DNA of 16,203 nucleotides from assembly GCA_039180865.1 (NCBI GenBank), contig JBCDCZ010000078.1, forward strand, positions 1 to 16,203, in the 5' to 3' direction. Within the stretch, counting starts at the first letter, position 1; the number at the start of each line of letters is the position of its first letter. This document shows, in pieces, positions 5,732 to 12,034 of the stretch. Under the pieces are notes generated by a model that made no database searches, was not told the DNA's origin, and saw only the letters and a list, made by a program, of their open reading frames with translations. The DNA comes from JBCDCU01 sp039180865 (GTDB lineage Bacteria; Pseudomonadota; Alphaproteobacteria; Rhizobiales; JACESI01). The position numbers were made by a program, and so were the translations under genes.

Positions 5732-6259
5732 CTAGTTGTCGGTTTTGGTTGTGCTGTCGGACAGAACGAGGGTTCCTTCTCCGGTATCGAACCCGTTTAC
5801 GGAAGTGACCGTGAGCGTTCCTCGCGCGCCTTCAAACCGGCCCGTGCCACCGACGAACCGGCCGTCGACCACGAACCGGGTTTTGCTGCCTTCAAATTCA
5901 AGCTGTGTGGCGTCATAGGAGAGGTAAAGCCAGCCACTTCCAGGTGCGCTGCCGTCAATTTCATGCATATGAAACCGCATGATGCCGCTGAGGTTCGGGC
6001 CGTCTGGCGTCAACCGGAAGAGCGTTGCGGCGTCGAGGTGAGCGTTGCCGCTTGGTCCGTGTTCATCCTCGAAGCGGAACTGCCAGGCGCCGGTCAGGTG
6101 GCCGGCCCGACCGATGACGGATTGTGCCGGATCCATGATGTCGTGGGTTTCGCCGAAGGCATATCCGCCGGATATTTCGAAGTTCATTTCCGTTTGCTGT
6201 GCTGCGGCGGCACCTGTCATCAGCGCTGTTGCCACGAGAGCTGCAGTAGTCGATTTCAT
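5732..6259 (-). CDS. Exported allene-oxide-cyclase-like barrel protein
   Basis: The product has 175 residues. The signal peptide MKSTTAALVATALMTGAAAA is followed by QQTEM. The remainder is beta-rich and ends with FVGGTGRFEGARGTLTVTS (roughly residues 135-153), the glycine-rich hairpin typical of allene-oxide-cyclase-like and DUF3224-type barrels. An N-terminal part with ETHDIMDPAQSVIGRAGHLTG also fits that lipocalin-like fold. Bacterial members have no settled function; lipid or polyketide-like ligand binding or cyclisation is a guess from the fold. The ATG at 6257-6259 is chosen because GGAGA lies six bases upstream and the signal peptide starts there; the frame extends 20 codons further but would cross the second operator. 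It is the first gene of a two-gene operon divergent from tetR. Confidence 0.72.
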   Translation of the reverse strand: MKSTTAALVATALMTGAAAAQQTEMNFEISGGYAFGETHDIMDPAQSVIGRAGHLTGAWQFRFEDEHGPSGNAHLDAATLFRLTPDGPNLSGIMRFHMHEIDGSAPGSGWLYLSYDATQLEFEGSKTRFVVDGRFVGGTGRFEGARGTLTVTSVNGFDTGEGTLVLSDSTTKTDN

Positions 6260-6273
6260 TGTAATCTCCAATT

Positions 6274-6287
6274 TCGCAACGGTACGT
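6274..6287. promoter_or_regulatory. Degenerate second TetR operator
   Basis: TCGCAACGGTACGT matches the palindrome at 6321-6334 in 11 of 14 positions, including a complete CGCAACG half. It lies over the probable start site of the minus-strand operon, where binding would block transcription. Confidence 0.5.
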
Positions 6288-6291
6288 CTCG

Positions 6292-6319
6292 CATATATGC
6301 ATTCAATATTTCTTTTCAA
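6292..6319 (-). promoter_or_regulatory. Promoter of the barrel/NTF2 operon
   Basis: On the minus strand, TTGAAA (6314-6319) and TATATG (6292-6297) are separated by 16 bp, with a start near 6285. The promoter is bracketed by the two putative operators, one just upstream of the -35 and one over the start. Confidence 0.6.
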
Positions 6320-6320
6320 T

Positions 6321-6334
6321 ACGCAACGTTGCGT
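6321..6334. promoter_or_regulatory. Perfect palindromic TetR operator
   Basis: ACGCAACGTTGCGT is a perfect 14-bp palindrome in the 102-bp gap between tetR and the divergent operon, 28 bp before the tetR start. Length, symmetry and position fit a TetR-family site that controls both directions. Confidence 0.65.
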
Positions 6335-6361
6335 TTATTAAATGTAGTGGGGAGAATGAAC

Positions 6362-6955
6362 ATGAGCGAAACCAAAACACCTGCCCGTGGGCGCCCAAGG
6401 GACCTGAAGAGCCAAGAAGCGATATTGGATGCCGCTTTCAACGTCCTTCAAAGGGAAGGGTACACAGCAGCAACAATTGAACGGATCGCGGCTGAGGCAG
6501 GTGTTGCGAAGCAAACCATCTATCGCTGGTGGAAGGGAAAGGCGCCGCTCTTCATGGAAGTGTTGGCGCACAAAGCCCGGCAGGCGACGGAGCTTCCCGA
6601 TACCGGAACCTTCGAACGGGATCTGGCAAGCCTCTTGACTGCAACGTTTGAGGCCGTTTCAACAGTTTTGAAGCCGCTTATGCGTGCGCTGGCTGCTGAA
6701 CTTTTGCAGGACGAAACATTCGCTCAGGAAATGCGGGAGGTGTTTGTCGAGCGCAGGCGAGCCAATGTGACGATCTTGGTTGAAAGGGCGGTGGTGCGTG
6801 GCGATCTTCCGGTCGAGGCGGATGGCGACCTCGTGTCGGATATTGTCTTTGGGACGATGTGGTACAGGCTGATGTTTGACCACGCACCATTGGATAAAGA
6901 AGCTGCAGAAAGTCTGGCACGTGCAGCCGCACATGCAGTTCGGCCTAATCCATAA
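6362..6955 (+). CDS. TetR/AcrR-family transcriptional regulator
   Basis: This is a 197-residue repressor-type protein. The N-terminal DNA-binding domain includes GRPRD (10-14), the helix SQEAILDAAFNVLQREGY (17-34) and the helix-turn-helix TIERIAAEAGVAKQTIYRWW (38-57), followed by the typical KGKAPLF. The C-terminal ligand/dimerisation part is helical and resembles the TetR C-terminal families found with GRPR-type regulators. Two ATGs are close together; the second (6362) is chosen because GGGGAG at 6349-6354 is seven bases away from it but only one base from the first (6356). The frame extends far upstream, but that part overlaps the divergent gene. The palindromic site upstream and the divergent arrangement suggest that it represses itself and the barrel/NTF2 operon. 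The ligand is unknown. Confidence 0.9.
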   Translation: MSETKTPARGRPRDLKSQEAILDAAFNVLQREGYTAATIERIAAEAGVAKQTIYRWWKGKAPLFMEVLAHKARQATELPDTGTFERDLASLLTATFEAVSTVLKPLMRALAAELLQDETFAQEMREVFVERRRANVTILVERAVVRGDLPVEADGDLVSDIVFGTMWYRLMFDHAPLDKEAAESLARAAAHAVRPNP

Positions 6956-6978
6956 TGATTTTCGTTCATCGTTTATCT

Positions 6979-7407
6979 TCAGGCGTTAAAGCTCGCGCTT
7001 TCCCCGGCGCCAAGCTGGCTCTTCACGTGATCGATGTCGCCAAGTACCCATAACGCCGAGAGCCTTCCTTCGGCTGCAGTAAAGAAAGCAGCGCCCGCCC
7101 ATACGATTTCTTTGCCCGTCGCAGGGACGCCGAAAAACTCCGCCTGGTGGATGCCTCTGAAGAACATCCGCGCAGCGACGCGATTCTCCGTCGCGATCAT
7201 ATCCTTGATTATGCATTCGTAGTCACCGAGGGCTGCATGAACACCGCGCATATAATCGACGAAGCCTGATGCACTCGTTTTCTCCGGTCCGAGTGAGCCG
7301 CGAAACCGGAAATCTGGTGCGAGGATTTCATAGGCGACGTTCTCGTCCGCGCGGTTCCACATGTCTCGATAAAAACGCTCGACAAGGTCTTTCGGCATCG
7401 GTGTCAT
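6979..7407 (-). CDS. SnoaL-like ester cyclase family protein
   Basis: The product is a 142-residue cytoplasmic protein with no signal peptide. The start MPKDLVERFYRDMWNRAD, then APDFRFRGSLGPEKTSASGFVDYMRGVHAALGDYECIIKDMIATENRVAARMFFRGIH, and the end WAGAAFFTAAEGRLSALWVLGDID follow the SnoaL/polyketide-cyclase branch of the NTF2 fold. This branch often carries the phrase 'G.P.TGK.I...' seen here as FFGVPATGKEIVW. Most such genes outside polyketide clusters have unknown substrates. The ATG at 7405-7407 is chosen for GGAGA six bases upstream; the frame extends eleven codons further without support. It is convergent with tetR (23 bp between stops) and divergent from the large exported-protein gene. 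The window now has two NTF2-fold genes around one TetR regulator. Confidence 0.85.
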   Translation of the reverse strand: MTPMPKDLVERFYRDMWNRADENVAYEILAPDFRFRGSLGPEKTSASGFVDYMRGVHAALGDYECIIKDMIATENRVAARMFFRGIHQAEFFGVPATGKEIVWAGAAFFTAAEGRLSALWVLGDIDHVKSQLGAGESASFNA

Positions 7408-7593
7408 TTTCTCTCCTCTTCGATCATATCGCCCGCGCATCGCATAACTGTTTTAACGGCCTGCTATGGAATCCCCTAGCTTGACGTTCCCTCGAAGTCG
7501 CATTCGGATGGGCCTATCGTCGCGATACTAAAACCGAAAACCAGGCGCTGCGAAGATCAGCGTACCGGTGGCCGCAAAGACCGAGGGTTTCAT

Positions 7594-10500
7594 ATGAATG
7601 CCATTGTCTCTGTTATCCGCAGCACTGGACTGGCGGCGGGTGTTCTGACCGCCATGGTTTTGTCGCAGCCGACCGGCGCTCAAGAAAACCGCCCGGCTGA
7701 GGCATCTCTGTCATGGACCTATTCTGAAGGAACGCCGAGCGTAACAGCAGGCACCATGCTGGCGGTCAGCGGCCTGCCGCGCGGATATCAAGGAAATGCC
7801 CTCGCGGTGGGGAAGGATGGCGACGAATATCCGTTGGATGTGATCTTCGAGAAAGACGCGCTCGATGAAGATGGCGAGCCGCTTGAGTACTGGGTTATGA
7901 TCCCGATGCCAAAGGGGAGGCCGAGCGTTTCGGATACCTATCGGATAACCTTCGACGGGCTAAACGAGGCTGCACCCCTATTGGTCGAAGTCAAAGGCGT
8001 GCGAGGCGTTGAAGGGGCGACAACGAAACTGGTCCGGGAGCTGACACGGAGCGTTTATCGCGACCTCGTCGACCGCGACATTGATCCGATCGAATTGCTC
8101 TCAGATGCGGCTGCCAACGCGGACGCAATCCCGCCCGAATTGATCCCGGCTGTTACCATTCTGCGGATCTACCGGTTTGCCGGAGACGGCGATCCTTCCG
8201 TCTCTTTTCTACGTGATGGCAGTGTTCCCGAGTGGATCATTGATTCTGGTGCGAATCCACGAAGTGCGCGCCGCGCCTTTGACTCTTACGCGACGGCGCT
8301 TCTTCAAGATCGCGGCATCCTAAACGCCGAGGATGCGGATCCGCCGGGGTTTCAGCGCATCAATTATGGTTCTGTCAAACACGGCGGCACAGTCTCCGAG
8401 GCCGTCTACCGCCCCGCGCAAAGCCTCTTCTCGGGCCGGGCAACGAGGGTCAGCTCCGGATTGGAAAGCTATGCCCGGAAACTAACACCGACCACGCCAC
8501 GGATAAGGTCAATCGGCGATATCGGTCCGGCCATAGAAGCGGGACGCGAGCGGGAACGCTATTTGAATGTGACCGTCAAAGCGGGGAAGGACACATTGAA
8601 GCTGGCGGAATGGACGATTGGCTTTCACCCGGGAGTCGGAGCAGGTATCGCAATTATCGATGGTTTTGCCACCATGCATCAGCAGCACCAAAAAGCACTC
8701 CTCCATCGATACCCGAAAAAGGTCGCCATTATCGGAAGCCGTAAGCCGGGACGCTCAATGTTGGCCGATGATGAGACAGCGACGAAAGTTCAAGCGGCGC
8801 TCATGGCCTATGGAGAACCCTATCGGGTACTCCTTGCGCAGGATGGTGCTGATGCTGCAATAGGCGGGATCGGCATGGCAAAAGCGGGGTTCGATATCCT
8901 GACGAAAGCCAATAAGAACGCTAAGTTTGCGCAAAAGGCCTTAAGTTTTGCTGAGGGAAGATACATCGACCTCTTCAAAAGGTCCGTCGAAGATCAAGAG
9001 AAGAAGGCCGACAAGAAAAAGCAAGCAACCGTCCTCAAAACAATTCCCGGTCGCAAGTGGGGGCCGTTTGAGATAACCGATAGCGATATCGGCCCCTATT
9101 TCGGTCTCTTCTATGAAGGGTCCTGGAAAGCACAGCCACAGTCCCTGACAAATAACATTTGCTGGAACGGCGACCGGTTCGCGAAGGCTGAACTTTTCGT
9201 GCGGCCGAGCGCTTTTGCGGGGCTCAAGGAAACTAAGAATTTCATTTGGCCGGTGCGTGAACCGCAACTTGCCCTATCGAGCGCGAAAAATGTCATCGAT
9301 TTCGATGAGAGTACAAGAATAACCTCTCGATTTGCAGGGTCAGAACAAAACGCTGTCACGTTTTACCCTCCGAACATTGGAGGGCTCAGCGGTATTACAG
9401 ACACTGAAGCGACTTACACCGCGCCCGCCTATCAGGGCAAATGTGTGGAAACCGCAGTTGTGACTGCATCCTATCCAAAGGATGAAAGCCGGATCTGTGC
9501 GGCCGCACCGAGGTCGAACGATGTCGTGGTCGTTGCCCGCCCCGACTGGCAGGTCAAGACCCCATCTGTCTTCGCCTGCAAACCGGGCAAGACCATCACG
9601 TTCACTGCTACGCATCCAGATCGGCCGGTTCAGTGCAAACTCACCGGCCCAGGCCAGCTTACAATGTCCGGAAACAATGGGCGCTACGTCTGTCCGACCC
9701 GTTTTAACCGCGCTGCCCACATTGATTGTTTCACCGGAGAAGACGAGACTGTCTGTTCGCCGCGCATCGACATCAATCAGCGTCTTGCGAAATTCGGAGC
9801 CTTTCTCGAAATAGACGGGCTAAGGAAAGACGGTGTCGCGAGCAATGTCGATGGTCTGCGATTGATCGGTCTCAATCCGGATCCGGACGATGCCGATCAG
9901 ATCATTGCCCGCAACGAGCCTTTGATGGCGATTGCTCTCGGCGGCTTCTTTCCGGGTATGGATGCCCTCAACGATGACGACGATCTCCCCCAGTCCGGCG
10001 GCATTGTGGCGGGTGGCGGGGGTGGCGGCCCGGAAGTCGAGGATGAAGATTTTCACCTCGCCCCGCGAAACGGCAAATATCACCGGTCTCTCAGGTTGGT
10101 ACCGCAATCTGTGGTGCCGGATCTCTGGCAGGACTCGATCTCTTACTCCAACACTTACGTCGATGAATCCGACGATCCCCGGCAACGCCGCAAAGTGTCC
10201 GGCGCACTCGACCTCAGCCTCTCATCATCGGAAGAAGGCATCTTCAACTATCAGGGAAGCGGCGAGTTTTCGTTGACGGTCGGTGAGCCGTCCCGTTTGC
10301 CGGAACCGAACAAATACGATTTGCCAATTATCAGTCGCACGATGCTCGTGACGAAGATCAAGGTCACCACTGACACGAAATTGTCGGTCCGCATGCAAAC
10401 CCAGACAAGCGGTTATGTCGGTGTTCAGTTTGCGCCGGTCATCCTCATGGAACGAACCTTTCCCGTGACGATGGTGAGCGGCATGCACATGATGATGCCG

Positions 10501-10935
10501 GACCTCAACGAGCCGCACGCGCTCTTCGCACCATCATTGATTGAGCATGAAATGATGCTGCCGGGACCACCGGAAGGCTATAAAACCGTCGAATATGCGC
10601 TGATAACGACCACCGCCGCTCGACCGAAGCTTCAAAAGGCTGGCGGCAACATGTTGTCCGGCAGTTTCAACTGGAGCGGTCAACTCACATTGAAGACCGA
10701 ACCGATCCGCACGGCCTCGACCAAGACGCCGAAGCTCGATATCGACTACGATGATGCCATCCGGGAGGCCGAGAAGCTTGAGGATTACCTGAACGACAAC
10801 GAGTGGGATCCGGACAAAGACTACAATATCGATGGTGAAGATGAGTCCGTTCCCGATCTCGATGGGCTGTTGCAGGATGCCGAGGCTCTCGACCGTTATC
10901 TTAACCGCGATGACGCCGTGCGCGGCGGCAACTAA
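7594..10935 (+). CDS. Large exported protein of unknown family, 1113 residues
   Basis: I do not recognise this protein. A signal peptide (residues 1-30, ending PTGAQ before ENRPAE) indicates export; no other membrane span or outer-membrane barrel end is evident. Residues 31-135 look like a beta-rich domain and 140-300 a mostly helical one. Residues 310-480 are helical with a Lys-rich stretch (EDQEKKADKKKQ, 466-477). Residues 545-650 contain an Ig-like segment with the typical ATYTAPAYQGKCVETAVVTA. Eight Cys lie between residues 523 and 721 and may form disulfides. A glycine run (807-812) followed by acidic residues acts as a linker to a beta-rich region (825-1040) that includes a Met/His cluster. 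The tail (1048-1113) is acidic and helical with repeated AExLxxYLN motifs. GAGGG sits six bases before the ATG. It stands alone: its neighbours have their own promoters or opposite strand. Confidence 0.85.
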   Translation: MNAIVSVIRSTGLAAGVLTAMVLSQPTGAQENRPAEASLSWTYSEGTPSVTAGTMLAVSGLPRGYQGNALAVGKDGDEYPLDVIFEKDALDEDGEPLEYWVMIPMPKGRPSVSDTYRITFDGLNEAAPLLVEVKGVRGVEGATTKLVRELTRSVYRDLVDRDIDPIELLSDAAANADAIPPELIPAVTILRIYRFAGDGDPSVSFLRDGSVPEWIIDSGANPRSARRAFDSYATALLQDRGILNAEDADPPGFQRINYGSVKHGGTVSEAVYRPAQSLFSGRATRVSSGLESYARKLTPTTPRIRSIGDIGPAIEAGRERERYLNVTVKAGKDTLKLAEWTIGFHPGVGAGIAIIDGFATMHQQHQKALLHRYPKKVAIIGSRKPGRSMLADDETATKVQAALMAYGEPYRVLLAQDGADAAIGGIGMAKAGFDILTKANKNAKFAQKALSFAEGRYIDLFKRSVEDQEKKADKKKQATVLKTIPGRKWGPFEITDSDIGPYFGLFYEGSWKAQPQSLTNNICWNGDRFAKAELFVRPSAFAGLKETKNFIWPVREPQLALSSAKNVIDFDESTRITSRFAGSEQNAVTFYPPNIGGLSGITDTEATYTAPAYQGKCVETAVVTASYPKDESRICAAAPRSNDVVVVARPDWQVKTPSVFACKPGKTITFTATHPDRPVQCKLTGPGQLTMSGNNGRYVCPTRFNRAAHIDCFTGEDETVCSPRIDINQRLAKFGAFLEIDGLRKDGVASNVDGLRLIGLNPDPDDADQIIARNEPLMAIALGGFFPGMDALNDDDDLPQSGGIVAGGGGGGPEVEDEDFHLAPRNGKYHRSLRLVPQSVVPDLWQDSISYSNTYVDESDDPRQRRKVSGALDLSLSSSEEGIFNYQGSGEFSLTVGEPSRLPEPNKYDLPIISRTMLVTKIKVTTDTKLSVRMQTQTSGYVGVQFAPVILMERTFPVTMVSGMHMMMPDLNEPHALFAPSLIEHEMMLPGPPEGYKTVEYALITTTAARPKLQKAGGNMLSGSFNWSGQLTLKTEPIRTASTKTPKLDIDYDDAIREAEKLEDYLNDNEWDPDKDYNIDGEDESVPDLDGLLQDAEALDRYLNRDDAVRGGN

Positions 10936-10943
10936 CGCATTTC

Positions 10944-10968
10944 GGACAGGGAAAGGATCTATCTGTCC
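10944..10968 (+). terminator. Weak terminator-like hairpin after the large gene
   Basis: GGACAG (10944-10949) pairs with CTGTCC (10963-10968) around a 13-base loop, followed by a mildly T-rich tail (CATTCTTCTCTT). It lies ten bases past the stop codon and before the MerR promoter. The stem is short, so support is limited. Confidence 0.35.
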
Positions 10969-10983
10969 CGCTGCATTCTTCTC

Positions 10984-11014
10984 TTGACCTAAAGCCGCTT
11001 CAGGTCGCTATGAC
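10984..11014 (+). promoter_or_regulatory. MerR-type promoter and operator of the merR-SDR operon
   Basis: The -35 TTGACC (10984-10989) and -10 TATGAC (11009-11014) are separated by 19 bp, the over-long spacing characteristic of MerR-activated promoters. Inside lies a dyad with half-sites GACCTAAAGC (10986-10995) and GCTTCAGGTC (10997-11006), inverted repeats with one mismatch around a single central base. It is immediately upstream of a MerR gene, so autoregulation is the direct inference. The start site would be near 11021, which excludes the ATG at 11010 as start codon. Confidence 0.8.
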
Positions 11015-11036
11015 CGGGTTAGAAAGGTCACAGGTC

Positions 11037-11399
11037 ATGAAGATTGCTGAAATTGCGGAAGAAACCGGGCTTACCATCTCCACCATTCGGTACTATGAGA
11101 AATCGGGCCTTTGCCCGCCCATCGCACGGGGAGCGGATGGCAATCGCCGTTTTTCGGCAGGAGACCTTGACTGGTTGCGGCTCCTCTCATCACTTCGAGA
11201 AACAGGTATGCCGAACGCGGAGATGAAAGCGTTTGCAGCACTTTACCGCCAGGGCGAAAAGACAATCCCCGAACGCAAGAACGCGCTCTTGAAGCACAGA
11301 GACAGGCTCTTCGAAAGCCAGGCGGCACTCGATCGCTGCCGCGCCATCCTGGACCGCAAGCTCACCAGATATGATGAGATAATCGAGGATCGGTCATGA
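11037..11399 (+). CDS. MerR-family transcriptional regulator
   Basis: The product has 120 residues. The N-terminal winged helix includes MKIAEIAEETGLTISTIRYYE (1-21), GLCPPIARGADGNRRFS (24-40) and DLDWLRLLSSLRETGMPNAEMKAF. The C-terminal helix (about 76-115) is a coiled-coil dimerisation region. There is no C-terminal metal-binding Cys pair (only isolated Cys at 26 and 101), so it is not a CueR/ZntR-type metal sensor; a small organic or redox signal is more likely (inference). The ATG at 11037 is chosen because the promoter's start site lies downstream of the earlier in-frame ATG, and GAAAGG at 11022-11027 can serve as ribosome binding site. It overlaps the SDR gene by four bases (ATGA), so the two are translationally coupled. 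Confidence 0.88.
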   Translation: MKIAEIAEETGLTISTIRYYEKSGLCPPIARGADGNRRFSAGDLDWLRLLSSLRETGMPNAEMKAFAALYRQGEKTIPERKNALLKHRDRLFESQAALDRCRAILDRKLTRYDEIIEDRS

Positions 11400-11995
11400 G
11401 GGTCATCGTTGTCGGTGCAAACGGTGATATCGGGCGGGCCGTGACCGAAGAGCTCGGTAAACGGCATGAGATTGTTTCCGTTGGTCGTAAGAGTGGCGAC
11501 TATCAGATCGATATCTCAGATTTTTATGACGTAAGGGGCTTATACCGGTCGGTCGGAGTGTTCGAGGCCGTTGTATCTTGCGCCGGGGACGCGACTTTCG
11601 TGCCGTTGCAAGAATTTACGCAAACGACCTTCATGGTGGGTTTGCAGCAAAAGGTCATGGGTCAGATCAACCTCGTTCTGGCAGGTCTTGAGCTGATCGC
11701 CGAGGCCGGTTCATTCACGGTCACGAGCGGTGTCCTCGACCGCGATCCGATCAAGAACGGCACCAACGCTGCAACAGCAAACGGTGCTCTTGCCGGCTTC
11801 GTGAAGGGCGCCGCAATTGAGATGCCGCGTGGACTTCGGGTGAATGTCGTCAGTCCCGGTCTTTTGGAAATTTTCGAACCGCGCTACGGCGCCTGGTTTC
11901 CAGGTCACAAACCGGTTTCATCCGCTGATGTCGCGAGAGCTTATGCGAAAAGCGTCGAGGGAGCGCTGACTGGCCAGGTCTTCATCGTCGAATAG
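11396..11995 (+). CDS. Short-chain dehydrogenase/reductase-like protein lacking Tyr/Lys
   Basis: This is a compact, 199-residue SDR-fold protein. The cofactor motif is GANGDIG (7-13), followed by SVGRKSGD and the acidic QIDISD (38-42); SCAGDATF (61-68) replaces the usual NNAG. The catalytic Ser position is kept in VTSG (S111). By alignment on ALAGFVKGAAIE, the catalytic Tyr and Lys positions are Ala125 and Asn129, so the standard YxxxK is absent. The same loss occurs in a known group of roughly 200-residue SDR-like proteins whose activity is unclear. RVNVVSPG (148-155) is the usual post-active-site motif. The start overlaps the MerR stop (ATGA), which ties its expression to that regulator. 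Substrate unknown; it might bind NAD(P) without classical oxidoreductase activity. Confidence 0.85.
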   Translation: MRVIVVGANGDIGRAVTEELGKRHEIVSVGRKSGDYQIDISDFYDVRGLYRSVGVFEAVVSCAGDATFVPLQEFTQTTFMVGLQQKVMGQINLVLAGLELIAEAGSFTVTSGVLDRDPIKNGTNAATANGALAGFVKGAAIEMPRGLRVNVVSPGLLEIFEPRYGAWFPGHKPVSSADVARAYAKSVEGALTGQVFIVE

Positions 11996-12034
11996 GCGTG
12001 ATCGTTCGTGTCAGACAGAGCCGCAAGATCTGTT

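Noticed and set aside
5963..6361. Long upstream extension of the tetR frame
   Set aside because: It runs antisense through the barrel-protein gene and across both operators. The TetR family start fits the ATG at 6362.
7515..7527. Inverted repeat TATCG-tcg-CGATA upstream of the large exported-protein gene
   Set aside because: It is short and common by chance, with no regulator gene of its own nearby. It is noted only as a possible operator.
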